Shown here piece after piece: positions 45,770 to 56,712 of a stretch of 64,000 bases of DNA. The first letter of the stretch is position 1; the number at the start of each line of letters is the position of its first letter. This stretch comes from Agelaius tricolor (taxonomy: Eukaryota > Chordata > Aves > Passeriformes > Icteridae): the NCBI GenBank assembly GCA_023055355.1, contig JALJCS010000028.1, positions 7,874,418 to 7,938,417 of the forward strand, given 5' to 3'. Made by a program: the position numbers and the translations under genes. Under the pieces are notes generated by a model. It saw only the letters and a program-made list of their open reading frames with translations, had not been told where the DNA came from and did not search any database.

Positions 45770-45870
45770 ATTCTATCTTCTCTTGATTCTTAGCAAAAAA
45801 TACTTCTGACATATCTGGGGCCGCCCAGCACCTTGCAGGAAAAAGAAATAAGTTTGACAATTTTCCTGCG
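45770..45870. promoter_or_regulatory. Small AT-richer segment
   Basis: AGCAAAAAATACTTCTGAC and AATAAGTTTGACAATTTTCC words occur in unique DNA. It may extend the 45.35-45.69 kb element pair. Confidence 0.25.
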
Positions 45871-46590
45871 GTCCCTTCTCCACCCCCACCTTCCCATCAC
45901 TATCTCCTCCCAACCTGCTGCCTCATCCTTGCACCATAACCAGCTTTAGGGTTTAGGCAATATAGGATTAGGGGAGGTGGCTGTAATTCTTTATTCCAGA
46001 TGGCTGGCAACTGCTAAACCCACTGTCACAAGCACCGAGTTATAAAAATACTTAAATTAGGCCCTTTGTTTCAGCCCCTGTCCCTGCCAAGCAGCTATCC
46101 CGGTGTCCTGCCGGGAGCTCAGCTTGCACAGAACAGGTGGGGGACTCTGAGTCCAGACTGTAATGATGATGCTGGGGAGAGGCTTCTCTGGACTCACACC
46201 TACCTGGATTCCCTTGCTCAGCTCCATCTGCTTCTTTTTTGCCTTTAGCTCTTAAAGAGAGATCTGCACCAAGGAGGCGCTGGGCTTGAGTTGGTGTGTG
46301 CTCACTTAGCAGGCAAACATCCCAGTCCAGGGACGTACAAAGGCTGCAATTCCTACCCATCTGACTGGGTGGGTGGGGTGTGCACATTCCTGACAGAAAT
46401 CCAGGCTTCCCCCTGGACCTAACCCTGCAGGAACCTGGTGACCTGAGCTCACTGTACTGAATCTGAGGAAGGAGGGCGACTACTACAGGACTGGTGTTTC
46501 CTCAGAGCTGCCCTGGTGCCTCACATCTGCCTTGCTAGGTTGGCTCTTAGGGTTATTATTTACTATTTATTATTATTCATCAAGCACCAA
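45871..46590. other. Non-coding stretch
   Basis: Nothing recognisable. Frames below 112 codons. Confidence 0.55.
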
Positions 46591-46594
46591 GAGA

Positions 46595-46745
46595 ATTTGG
46601 GCTTTTGTTTGTTTTGTTTGGGTCTCCATATAGAGGCCTTTGCTGAGGCAGACTCCAGTGCCAAGACCTCTGGCACTTTTACAATTACCGCCCGTGATCC
46701 TACTGCATTGTTTATGTAATGACTCTCAGTCCCGAGGGATTCTGC
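46595..46745. promoter_or_regulatory. Unique regulatory-like segment
   Basis: TTTTGTTTGTTTTGTTTGGG (FOX-like TGTTT words) is followed by CACTTTTACAATTACC and GCATTGTTTATGTAATG. The TGTTTAT-type words would suit FOX or SOX factors. Composition contrasts mildly with the flanks. Confidence 0.35.
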
Positions 46746-47254
46746 TGCCTTTCTTAGGCCAGAGCACCCAGCACCTGGCAGGGAGAGTGCAGGGCAAGTG
46801 CTGGACCCTGGTGCCAAGGAAAATCCTGGGCTTTATGTCCCAGGGAATCATTAATATGTAGAGGGCTCAGGCTGGACCTGCTGTGGGGATCCACATGCAG
46901 GGGAGTTGATTAAGCTGCTTCAGAAGGAGCAGATGATTCATCCCTGCCCGGTGGTCACAGGGTCTCTTAGTAGCTCAGACCTGATGTTCTGGCTGTTGGG
47001 TGTCTGCAGCCCACCAGTCTGTCTCTCATACAGGGAGCTCAGTTGACTGGTCCTTGTGGGACAGCTGATGTGACCAGTCCCTGAGCATCCCAGAGCACTT
47101 CAAACCACGTCAGCATGGGAATTGAAACTTCTAGTTGTTAAGCAGGTGTGTGGAGGGCTCCACACCAGCTCTGTAACCTGCAGGACGTGGGTAGGACTGG
47201 TGATGACCAGCTGCATGGGGCTGTGCTGAGGTGGGTGATGAGCTCATCACCATG
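46746..47254. other. Non-coding stretch
   Basis: Nothing recognisable. Confidence 0.55.
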
Positions 47255-47395
47255 ATTCTTGGGTTTAATTCCAGCTTTGCCACTGATTTGCTTTGTGTCT
47301 GTAGCCATGTGAATGCATAGCTTTGTGCCAGTGCTTCCTCATCAGTATAATGGGTATAATTAGGCTTCCCTGATTGACGATGGCGCTGAACACTG
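47255..47395 (+). mobile_element. Probable ancient MIR-type SINE
   Basis: TTCTTGGGTTTAATTCCAGC, then TTTGCCACTGATTTGCTTTG and GTGCTTCCTCATCAGTATAA, follow the MIR core order (aattcc, gccactgacttgctgtgtg and cctcatctgtaaaatggg in the consensus). Diverged, sense orientation. Confidence 0.6.
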
Positions 47396-49407
47396 AGTGT
47401 GCTGGCAGACTGTTTGCTTTTGTTTAAAAGTCCCTTCCAAAAAAAAAAAAGAGGTAAGACCAGATTTTAGGGTGCTGGTTCCCATACCATATTGCAGATA
47501 TATGTGGGTTAAGGTCTCTGACAATACCCAACCCTTTCCTTTGTGGGACAGGTGTGCTCTGAAGAGTTGGCTTCCCCTAAACCTAACAGGACAGAGTTAG
47601 GTTAAGACTAAGTGCTTCTAAGTACTGTCTCCTCTGTATTCAGCAAAATACAGAATGTGGCACTGCTGATCTTCTGTGTTAATTACAAATACAACAGAAT
47701 GTAACGTGAAGAATAGTCTAAATAATTTCATGGCCTGTTAACCAAAAGAGAGCTTAAGTTCTGGGACATGGACCAGGCTCCCACTGATAATGGTATCTGA
47801 ATTCAGTGGTGTCTGGAGGAAGGGTCATACCATGCTGGCTGCTCTGATTTCCCACTGTAGATTGCAAGACCAGATGATTAAGAGTGCATTAGATAATCTT
47901 CTAACATAACATTCCCTACAGGCAGTTACTGGCATTGCTGTAGAGACATCCTGAACGCCGTGTTGGAAAAGGAAGTGCACAGGACAGTCTTTCTGCATTG
48001 TGAACATGTTTGAGACCCCCATGCAAAGCTGTGCTCTGTTCTGACTCCAAGTCTCCTCAGACATGGCCGAGGAAAATGCACGTGAGTGCTGACCTGGGGG
48101 CACCTTCTGTTGTTCTATTTGCACCTGCTTGTACTTGTTCAACACCTCTCCCCTCTCAAGCACTGCCACTCTCACTGCAGATGAGTCTGGAGACCCTGAC
48201 AGATGAGTCTGGAGACCCTGACTCCAGCACAGCCAGGAGTTGAGGAACATCCCACAGTTGGGTGAATGGGATGAAAAGTTCAGATTTGGGTGGCATTTCT
48301 TTTTCTCTCAGTTTAATGTAAGTGGCAGTGGAAAGGCATAAGTTCCCTTCTGTCACTGATGTGGTGTCAGCTGGAAATGATTCTCCTGAGCCAAGCAGAG
48401 TGACATGAGCATAAGATCAGTCAGAGAAGGATCAAGCCCAGCGAGTTGGGAAGAGCTGAGGCACTGGGCTGAGTGTCTGGAGGTGAGCTGCCCATGCTCA
48501 GTGGGTGGGGAGGAGATTCCCCCAGAATGGGACTGGCAGCTCAGCTAACGTTAGTTCAGAGAGTGGGAATGTGCAGAGAGGCCTCAGGAGTGAGTCAGGA
48601 AGACAGACACCTGTACCTGCCTTTCCTGTGACCCTCACACAACATCCTGCTCCAGTGCTGAATCCTGGCTGCTGTTTGTGTGTATCCAGCTGGCTTGGGG
48701 CAGCAAAAAGAAGAAAGAAACAGAGCCAGCAGCTCAGCTGATCAGGGGTTTCAGTCAGAAACCTGATTTGCAGTGGATTCAGGGGCTTACTTTGGAAAAC
48801 TGTCTCTAGGGCAAGTCTGAGCAAGCCAGTGGCACCTAATTTCCCAGGGAGATAGAAAAGACACAGGGAAAAAAAAGATGTTGCAGTAGAAGTTTGGGGG
48901 TAAGAGGACAATAGTGTTGCTGGCCAAACAAGGCTGCGAATGAAGATGTATCTGCTCCATCCCATTTACCTCCCTGGCAGTGGGACCCCAGGACCTCAGG
49001 AGGATTCAGGAAGGCTTCTCTGAAGGCATCCTGAGCAGGGAAGGTGGTGCTGAATGGGACAAGGCAGCAAGGGAGCCATGGAGAGCTGTGTGTCACTCAG
49101 CTCAGCTACCGGGGCCCAGTTAAAACACAGGTGTAAAGTAAAAGTGCATCAGTGTGCCTTCAGCTCAGCCTCTCCTTTCCCCCTTGCTTCCACCTCATGT
49201 TCTCCCTGGAGCTCCAGGCAACTTTATCAATTTACACCCAAATGCAGTAGAATCACCAAGGTTGACAGGGTTTTGGTTTCATTAAATCTGGACCTTAACA
49301 TGCCAGCCCTCCACCCTGGCACGTGTTTGCAGGGCTGTCATGGCTGATGCAGGCTTCCTCATGGCTTAATCAACCAGCACCTCGGAAGCCTGGGCTGAAT
49401 TCACAAC
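47396..49407. other. Non-coding stretch
   Basis: An A run lies at 47438-47449. The part at 47630-47760 is AT-richer without motif clusters. No gene recognised. Confidence 0.55.
48179..48222. repeat. Perfect two-copy 22-base tandem duplication
   Basis: A 22-base unit beginning AGATGAGTCTGGAGACCCTG is repeated head to tail without a mismatch (48179-48200 and 48201-48222). Identity of both copies points to a recent duplication. Confidence 0.95.
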
Positions 49408-49486
49408 ATCATAGAATTGTTTAGGTCGGAAAAGACCTTTAAGGTCATCAGATCCAACCATTAACGTGGCACTGCCAAGCCCACCT
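49408..49486 (-). mobile_element. CR1 LINE 3' tail fragment, reverse orientation
   Basis: ATCATAGAATTGTTTAGGTC is followed by GGAAAAGACCTTTAAGGTCA and CCAACCATTAACGTGGCACT. This is the reverse complement of the last about 80 bases of a bird CR1 subfamily. The body is lost to 5' truncation or later deletion. Confidence 0.9.
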
Positions 49487-50895
49487 CACGGTGCAGTTAC
49501 CCTCCAAGAGGGGTGAGTGGCCGCGCTGGGTCCCGGTGTCCTCACGTGGGTGACTTGTACTGGTGCCAAACTGGGATTTCTGGGGACGTCTCCTGGGGTT
49601 TCCTCCTCCTGCACCCCAGCAGAGGGGAGGGAGGCTCTGGGCTGGCGGAGCAGCTGGTGTTGGATGTCTCCATGTGTGTCCTCGTGGCAGCAGGGCAGTG
49701 CCCAGGTCAGGTCAGAGCCGCTGCTTCCCAGACAGACCAGGAGCCAAGTCCCAGATTTGGGAGAGGCTCAAGGCAGCAGTCCCTGAGTTCCCTCTGCACA
49801 GAAGATACACCCTCATGGAGCTGTCTTTTTATTTGCAAACTGAGCAGTTGTACTGGAAGAGATTTAGCAAACATGGGACTGCACAATGCTGTGTGTACTG
49901 AGTCACACATCAGGGCTGGAGCCAGCTAGCACTGCGAGCTACTGAGGCAAACATTTGAGAATAGCTACAATAGGCACCAAAAATATCTTCAGATGAGATC
50001 TTTCTGAGTTGCTGCACATTGGGTAACAGGGAGGGCTGACAACCTAAGCTTAAACTCTACCCACATGCTCTAGAGCTCATCCTGGGCAAGCCAAGCTACT
50101 GGAAATGGGAACAAAACAGAGAAAAAACAGGTTTTCTCCTGTAAAGGGAGCTCTGATTAGCCAACTTCCCATGGGTTGGGAAGGTTCTGGCTCTGGCAAG
50201 GCTCTAGGGATTGCCTCTGTGATCCTGGCTCTGGCTGCCTTTCAGGAGGGAATGACTGACCCCAGAACTTACTGGGGATGCTGTTGGATCTGCAGCTCAC
50301 ACCTGCACAGGGCCAGGGCAGGATCAGTCCCTACAAGACATCATCTGTCTGTTTTTCAAGTTCCCAGGCAAGGGGCTTGGTCATGGAGTCTCCCGTAAAG
50401 AGTCTCCCTATTGCAAGATTTTTCTCAGGGGTTTGCTCTGTGGTTGCTCTTCCCTCTCTACTACTGTTTTAAAATTAAGGAGCCACTTCCCCAAAACCCA
50501 GCTCTGGCTTCTGAGACATGATTCCCCAAGGGCAGATTTTCAGGGGCTCGTGCAGGGCATGTCAGCAGAATGGGAGAACAGGCAGTGGGGGTTCCTGATG
50601 CTGTCTGATGTGCACACGGAGGGCAGGGCTGGTGGTGGGTGCTGACTGTGATCAGCCTCCTGCCAGGGGACCCTTGGGCATCCTCTCCCCAGTGCCCCAA
50701 AGCCTTTCCTTCATCCTGCTGCTCTCTACACCTCGTGCTGGGGCTGGGATTGTGCCCTGGCCTTGCTGCAGCCCCTTCCTGCCTTCCAGCACACCATCTC
50801 TCTCTCCCACTGGTTTTGCAGCCGTTTTTTCTGCCAGCGCAGGGCACTGAAAAGTGCTGGCACTGCCAAAAACCCTGTGTGCACTACGACTCCCC
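49487..50895. other. Non-coding stretch
   Basis: No gene or other repeat recognised. Confidence 0.55.
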
Positions 50896-50899
50896 AAAC

Positions 50900-51122
50900 A
50901 TCCCTTTATTTTTATTGTTCTGTTAATTACTGTTTAAACTTTAATAAGTCACTTCGTCAGGAGGGGGGACCTGCAGTGAGGTTTCTGTGCAAACACTGGG
51001 CCCGGCAGTGACTCTAGTGTAACATAACCCTTTATACAATGTGGGAATGTTTAGACTGTAACAGAAACTTGTTATTTTAATGACAGTTAAAGGGAAAAAA
51101 AAAAGAAAGGAGCGAATGAAAA
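50900..51122. promoter_or_regulatory. AT-rich island
   Basis: TATTTTTATTGTTCTGTTAA (a SOX-like ATTGTT), TTACTGTTTAAACTTTAATA and a later CCCTTTATACAATGTGGG make a unique AT-rich block. It ends at an A-rich purine run (51090-51130). The enhancer role is inferred. Confidence 0.35.
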
Positions 51123-51560
51123 AGGGAAGCAAGTTTGTTGGGGAAATGGCTCATCTCAATCTCTCTGTCTGGCCTCTTTTCTCTTGGCTTTAATGATATC
51201 TGGATAAGGAGGCTTTATGGCTTCGGTTGAGGCAAGTCTTGTTCCCAGAGATGCCCTATACCAGGCAGTATGTGATCCCTTCAGTTCTGCAGGGTGAGGC
51301 CAGCAGCAGAGAGATGCTGATGGAAGCAGCATGGCTTGATTTTGCTCAGACACAGCAGCAGATGCCTAAAGCCAATTTGAGCTCAGTCTAATTATTCTGA
51401 CCCACACAAGAGACTTTCCCCTTCTATTCAGAGCTCCTTCCACTGGTTAAGTTTTTAAGTAGCTGTGCTGACACAGATGCTGGCATGTCATACATAGGAG
51501 GGTCCAACATCCCATGGATAAAATGGACCTTGAAGCAAGAAGATGTTTCATTTTGACTCC
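51123..51560. other. Non-coding stretch
   Basis: Nothing recognisable. Confidence 0.55.
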
Positions 51561-52514
51561 TCAAAATGAGGAATCATGCAGACGTGAGAGAGGGAGAGAG
51601 CCTGGCTCAGACTCTTGGCAGTGGGAGAAGAGAGGATTCACAGGCATCCTTGATTTTGGACTGTGACTTCTGACATCTGCATTGCTTTGAGGTGGAGAGT
51701 GACTGTGCAGTGGCTGCTGTCCCCGCACCACAGCACTGAAGTCACCTCCAGGTTTGGCTTGGCTATATTTAGCGCTCACTATAGACAAGACCATATAGAG
51801 TGATATATATGATCTGAAAACCTTCAACTCCTGCTGACCTCTGCTGCTACAGTGAAATCCCCCAAATCTGTACGGTCTGAGTGAGAAGTGACGTGAGACC
51901 AGAAGAAGGGAGAGCTCCAATGTTTTCCTTGACAGAATTCCACGTTCCCCCCTCCCCAGGCTGGTCACTGGTCCCTGGCAGGGCTGTCCTCTGGGAAGCT
52001 CAGCTTTTTCTGCCAGACCTGGCTGCTGGCCCCACAGGGAATGAGAGTAGAGAGGGGTAAAGAGGGTATGGGGGTGCAGAGTGGGGCCACAAGAGCTCTG
52101 GCAGAAGTCGCTGGGAAGGAGAAAGGTGGAATGGTGCTGGGAACTTGAGGAAAGAAGACAGGAGAAGAAGAGTGCCCTAAGGCCAAGGCCAGCAACTGGG
52201 ATGGAAAGGGGGGAACAAAGGGCAAAACTTTGGAGGGGAGGAGAGGTTAGGAGGGTGTGGGGTGTAAGGAGCACTTTGCTGGCAGAAAGACCCTTCCTCA
52301 GGTGCCATCTCCTTCCCAGGGATCCAGTTTCTCTGTGCAGGGCCCCTCTCTCCTCTTTGCTAAGTTTCTGGCTAGAACAGGAGCCTGAGGGACTTGCACT
52401 CCATAAAGCTTTTTGGTGAGGATGAGTGTAGGGTGGAGTGGGAGGGGATGAAATCATGGGCCTCTGGGGAGTGTGTGTTTTCCCAAGTGGGTGAGCATGC
52501 AGGGAGCAGGCCAA
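51561..52514 (-). other. Long anonymous open frame (317 codons)
   Basis: This is the longest open frame in the window. The translation is rich in Ser, Pro, His and Leu, with no signal peptide, zinc finger, kinase, homeodomain or other family motif that I recognise, and no tandem unit. The plus strand here is purine-biased, so the minus strand is pyrimidine-rich and poor in stop codons, which favours a chance frame. An uncharacterised lineage-specific gene cannot be excluded. Confidence 0.15.
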
Positions 52515-53685
52515 AACAGTTCATGCTTTCCTCACCCACTGCTGGGGTTGTGATTGTTATTGATTGGGTTTGCTGTTCTCGGCACTTTGTGTTTTTCCAG
52601 CTGAGCATTGGCTGCCCCTGGAATTTTATTTTTTTTTTAACCTCTGCTTTAGTTCAAATACGCACAAACATGGCAGATGGGGCAAGTGTATGCCCAGCTC
52701 TGTGCCAGCCAGCACTGCAGGGGCTGAGCCTGCACGGGGGCTGCACAGGGCTGGGAGAGTGCAGGGATGTGTGAAAGGTACCAGTAACGTGCAGACCTGC
52801 TGTTAGTAGGATTAAATTCATAGGTGTGTATTATCTCTGGATGTATGTCGTACAAAAAGGTAAAGAAATCTGCTCTTGTATGGAAAGTACTGTCAGGGCT
52901 TCGTGTTGGAGCAAATAATAGGGACATGCACAGGGATTCCCACACTTGGGCATGTATAATGTATAGCTGGCTTAGGGTGCATAAACTTCAACCTCAAAGC
53001 CAAAGGGCCAAGAGAATGCTAGCTGCAGAGATAGTTTTGTTTCATTTCCAACACATGGTCATGAGTTTCAGACCCCACCAAGCCCCTCATGTGGGGCTGT
53101 TCTCCCTCCAGCCGTGCGCTCGTTGTCCGTACTCTGCAGAGCTAGCTGTGCCTGCTCATGGGGCCGGTGGCAGGAGTTGTCCCTTTAGGAATGGTATTTT
53201 CCAGGTTCCTGTGTGAGGCCAAACATGTCCCAGCTGCAAAAATAACTAGACTGTATATCCTGTGGAAACAGGAGCAGCAGCGACACATCTGTCTGGTCTG
53301 GGCAGAGCTGGCTTGTAACTAATGCCCCAAAGGGGCATCAAGCGGCTGCAAGCTCCTTGTCAGTGTGCAGAAGCCCAAAATAGAGACCTCTGGGGAGGAC
53401 TGGCCCCTTGGAGGGTGAAGCTCTGCAGTGGGCAGAGCAACAGATACCTCTGAGCCTCTTGCAGGACCAGTGTGTTCCAGCAAGACGTTAATATTGACTG
53501 GCTTCCCTGGCCCAGCCCGGGGCGCGCAGGCTGCTGGCATGGCCGGGTGCACGCATCCCAGAGCAGCCCCAGCCCCTTGCTGGCTCCCTCCCGCCTCCCC
53601 CGTGGCCATGGGGTCACTTTGGTTGGAGAGCACAAGCAGAGCTCAAGGATAGAGCCCCCTGGACGGAGCCAAGGAGCCACCGAGT
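52515..53685. other. Non-coding stretch
   Basis: Nothing recognisable. A T run lies at about 52627-52638. Confidence 0.55.
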
Positions 53686-53689
53686 AAAA

Positions 53690-53800
53690 ACGCTGAGGTT
53701 TTCCTTTTCTGTACAGCGCGTTTCCCTAAATTGCCTTTGACTGTGTGCATCGCTAATGAAAGTTTATGCCCTTGTTAGAAGGACAGGCAGGTCCATTCCA
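53690..53800. promoter_or_regulatory. Unique regulatory-like segment
   Basis: GCGTTTCCCTAAATTGCC and CATCGCTAATGAAAGTTTAT words occur in sequence clearly unlike the GC-rich left flank. It is possibly the left end of the large 53.7-54.9 kb element cluster. Confidence 0.3.
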
Positions 53801-53879
53801 GTTAGGGCTGGGTCTATCCTTCTGCCAACTGCCCTCCCCAGCACATATACACACACTCTCACTCACTTGCTCTCCCTGG

Positions 53880-53896
53880 TGAATAAGTAGAGGCTG

Positions 53897-53943
<47 letters not shown>

Positions 53944-54220
53944 AAGAAAAAAAAGAGAGAGAGAGAGAGAGGCAAAAAAAGAGGAGGGGAAAAAATTTCC
54001 ATATTTGTGTAAGTTGCTTTAAAAGCATTTTATCATGTCATAAAAAAAAAGGAAAGTACTCTCGGAAATTGATCCTGCACAAGAGCCCATTGGACAGAAG
54101 GACGTTGGGATGTTAATGGCTATTTTGCTCCAGGGTGGCTTATTAAAAAATTTATACATAAATGCTTAAAATTGCATAAATTATTTAAAAAAAAAACATA
54201 GTAAGCAATTTGCAATCCCC
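53880..54220. promoter_or_regulatory. AT-rich island interrupted by a long A run
   Basis: Left of the A run is GAATAAGTAGAGGCTGTTAT. Right of it is unique AT-rich DNA (ATTTTATCATGTCATAAAAA, then a GTTAATGGCTATTTTGCTCC segment, then TTTATACATAAATGCTTAAA). The right part has the look of a conserved non-coding element with several TTTATAC/ATAAAT words. Confidence 0.45.
53901..53972. repeat. A41 homopolymer with adjoining (GA)n
   Basis: Forty-one consecutive A are followed by A-rich purine and about eight GA units. No SINE or processed-pseudogene body precedes the A run, so it looks like a slippage-grown simple repeat. Its exact length should be treated as uncertain. Confidence 0.9.
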
Positions 54221-54420
54221 ATCTACTTTTCCTCTTTTTCTTTCCCTCATCATTCTTTTCTTCCATTCTTTCCTACAAAAAGAAAATATTCCTTTGCACT
54301 TCTCTTACCCTTGTCCCCTCCCTATCTGAAAATGTGATGTGCCCAAAATTGTACATGTTCATGGGTAAGATAAATACGATTTTAAATGGTACCTGCAACT
54401 GACCAGCAGAGCTATCTGTG
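54221..54420. other. Non-coding linker
   Basis: A C/T-rich and then mixed stretch lies between two AT-rich islands. No motif cluster is seen. Confidence 0.5.
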
Positions 54421-54480
54421 AGGGGGAAAAGAAAAAAAAAAAAAAAGAAGGGGAGAAGAAAAAAGAAAAGAAAGAAAGAA
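54421..54480. repeat. Purine-rich tract with A15 run
   Basis: Nearly all A and G, including about 15 A in a row and GAAA units. Simple low-complexity DNA immediately left of the 54.48 kb island. Confidence 0.8.
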
Positions 54481-54825
54481 GTTTGGATATGATGAGTGTT
54501 TCTCGCAGGCGTGGAATGTCACCCACATATCCTGGAGATTGTACTGGGGAGGTTTATGATGGTTTCCCATTGATTTGTTTCCCCGACGCAGCTGCCGACC
54601 TCTATTGAGGGACAAACATAATCAGCACTGACGCAAATTAGATGGTTATTCGTTTTGAAAATTGACAGAAAAACAATAAAAAAGATGAAATGCTCCCAAA
54701 TCAATAGATATAATGAAATTCAAATAATCCGAGAGATGAGGTCTCCATGGCAACTGATAATGTGGAAAAGAAAACAATTTAATAAAGGACAGACACACTT
54801 TGAAAACAGATTGGGCAAAGGGAAG
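54481..54825. promoter_or_regulatory. AT-rich island, strongest enhancer-like element of the right half
   Basis: Nearly 350 bases of unique AT-rich DNA contain CCATTGATTTG, GCAAATTAGATGG, CAAATCAATAGATATAATG and AACAATTTAATAAAGG words. There is also GTCTCCATGGCAAC (54741-54754), which has one perfect RFX half site (GGCAAC) and one weak half. The density of homeodomain, SOX and PBX-like words is the highest on this side. It ends against a G-rich tract. Confidence 0.5.
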
Positions 54826-54905
54826 GCGGGGGGGCGAGGGAGCAAGGGGGGCTGTGGGTTGGGTGGCGGTGGGAGGGGGCAGCGGGAGGAGGTGGTGGTG
54901 GGGAG
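54826..54905 (+). other. G-rich, quadruplex-prone tract
   Basis: At least eight runs of three or more G lie within 80 bases on the plus strand, with short linkers. Intramolecular G-quadruplex formation is plausible. It abuts the AT-rich island at 54481-54825. Confidence 0.55.
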
Positions 54906-55145
54906 CCAGAGCCACTGCCTCTCCGGTTGGTTAGCAGTGCTGTAGTGAAGGATCACTGTCCATCCCAAGGACGCTTGCCATAATTAAGAGAGGCTTTCGG
55001 TCCAGAAAGTGCAGATTCAGGTTTTAATACACAAAATTATTTCAGGAGCACTGAATCGGAAAGTCGTTTGTTATGACCTTCCTGAGAGGCCTGGAGCAGG
55101 GCATGTTGGAGGCGCGGCGGCTGAGCCAGCTGAGTTATGGCATAT
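54906..55145. other. Non-coding linker
   Basis: The part at about 54960-55060 is moderately AT-rich and may continue the island. No gene seen. Confidence 0.4.
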
Positions 55146-55149
55146 TTGT

Positions 55150-55290
55150 GTTTTTATAGTGCAGAGGGGAGGGGGAAGGGGGGAAGAAGGTTAAACAGTA
55201 TTTACAGCTCAGTTGTTTTCAGAAAGGAAAGAGAAATAGAGTTCATGAAAAGATGCGAGTGGAAGAGAGAGAGGGAGAGGGAGAGATCCC
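55150..55290. repeat. G-rich and GA-rich low-complexity segments
   Basis: A GGGG-rich stretch (55155-55185) could form a quadruplex. A (GA)n-type run lies at 55263-55285. Confidence 0.6.
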
Positions 55291-55499
55291 CTGCCCGGCA
55301 CACACACTCTGCTGGGACGTCAGCTCCATGAGACATTCCCCGGTGCTCTGTTTGCCTTAAGGTGTGAGGTGCAGATGGGCTGGGGGCACAGAGGGGCTCT
55401 TTGGTGGGATGGGGAATGCGTCTGTCCCTGCTGCAAGCCTGGCTGCAGGGTCCAGCTGGGAGTCCACTGTCTTGTCACTCCAAGCTGCAGGACAAACCG

Positions 55500-55870
55500 C
55501 ATCTGGCGTGGGGCTCAGGCGGAGCGTGTGCGGGGTGTGAGTGCACGCGGGTGCCCTGCTCACACCGGGGGCTGCCTGTGCTGGCTGCTCGTGTGGCTGC
55601 TCTGGGCCCTGCCTGGGTGCTGCGGGCTCCCTGGGGTGCTGGCTGCATGTGCGTGCAGGGTGCAGGTGCTGTGTCTGTATGGACACGTATGTACGTGCAG
55701 GTGTGACACCCGTACGGTCACAGCTACACAGGCTGGTGTGCATTAGCCTGTGCGTACAGTTGTGTGTGTTTGTGTGCAGGGTCGTGTGTGCCTCTGCATG
55801 TGATAGTGTACCTTGCACGGCCACGTTTCTGTACACGTGTGTGTTCCCACGGAGGGGTGTTTGCAGTCAG
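55500..55870. repeat. GT-rich degenerate low-complexity region
   Basis: Many GTGTG, GTGCAGG and TGTGTGTGT words appear without a fixed unit. An old decayed GT microsatellite or biased sequence. The open frames at 55369-55873 plus follow from it. Confidence 0.45.
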
Positions 55871-56560
55871 TGATAGCACAGGCACATGGACAGGCTCACA
55901 AGGACATAGGAGATAAGAAGATGATCCCTAATGACCAGAAGGAAGAGTGACAAAAAGCAAGACATGGAATTAGAGTGGTGTGAGCACTGGGAAGCATGGA
56001 GTGAGTGCCCACATGGCCCAGCCATGGGGTTGCTCTCCCATGCTGTTCTGACAGGACTGCTGAGTTAACAACTCAGGCATGACCCTCTGCTTTCACACCA
56101 GAGCTCTTTCTTCTCTGGCCTGATCATTCTTTCCTACAGGATGGAAGCATTTCTCCTAACCACACTGCACAATATTTGCAGGTCGCAGACATCTGCAGGC
56201 ATTCAAAGAGCCCTTGAGCTCCCAGTATGGTGTGTAATGGGTACCTGCTCTGGATTCACAAGAGAGTTCAGCCCCACCTGGGGATCACAGAAACCTCTCA
56301 GGGCCCTGAGTGCCCCCTTTGCACACCCAGCTCAGAGCAGTTACCTGCTCACACATAGCTCAGGCAGCAGCTGGGGGCTGTGGAGAGGACATAACATGAG
56401 CTGGAAGGCTGAGATGCTCTGGTTTGCTCTTTGTATGCAGCCCTTGTTGAGGTTTCACTCACCTCCTGCAGGCTGACACACTGATTTACTTTGCAGGACC
56501 TTGAAAGACCACAGTAATGAACTTTCTCTGGCCCTGCATTTCTTAGTGGTGCAACAAGCA
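55871..56560. other. Non-coding stretch
   Basis: Nothing recognisable. Confidence 0.55.
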
Positions 56561-56564
56561 TTCA

Positions 56565-56712
56565 CGGCTCCCAACTCCTATTTAGCTGCCGACTTCCCAC
56601 TGCAGTTAATTAGCAGCCTGCATTCTTTGTTAGGTCTGAGCTTAATAGTGCTGAAAGGGATTGCAAATTGCTCTTAAACTGCCGACCAACTACCAAAGGG
56701 TCAGAGGGACCC
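56565..56712. promoter_or_regulatory. AT-richer regulatory-like island
   Basis: Unique segment with CAGTTAATTAGCAGCC (a TAATTA core), GAGCTTAATAGTGC and GATTGCAAATTGC words, the last resembling a C/EBP or POU half site. Composition contrasts with the flanks. Confidence 0.4.
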
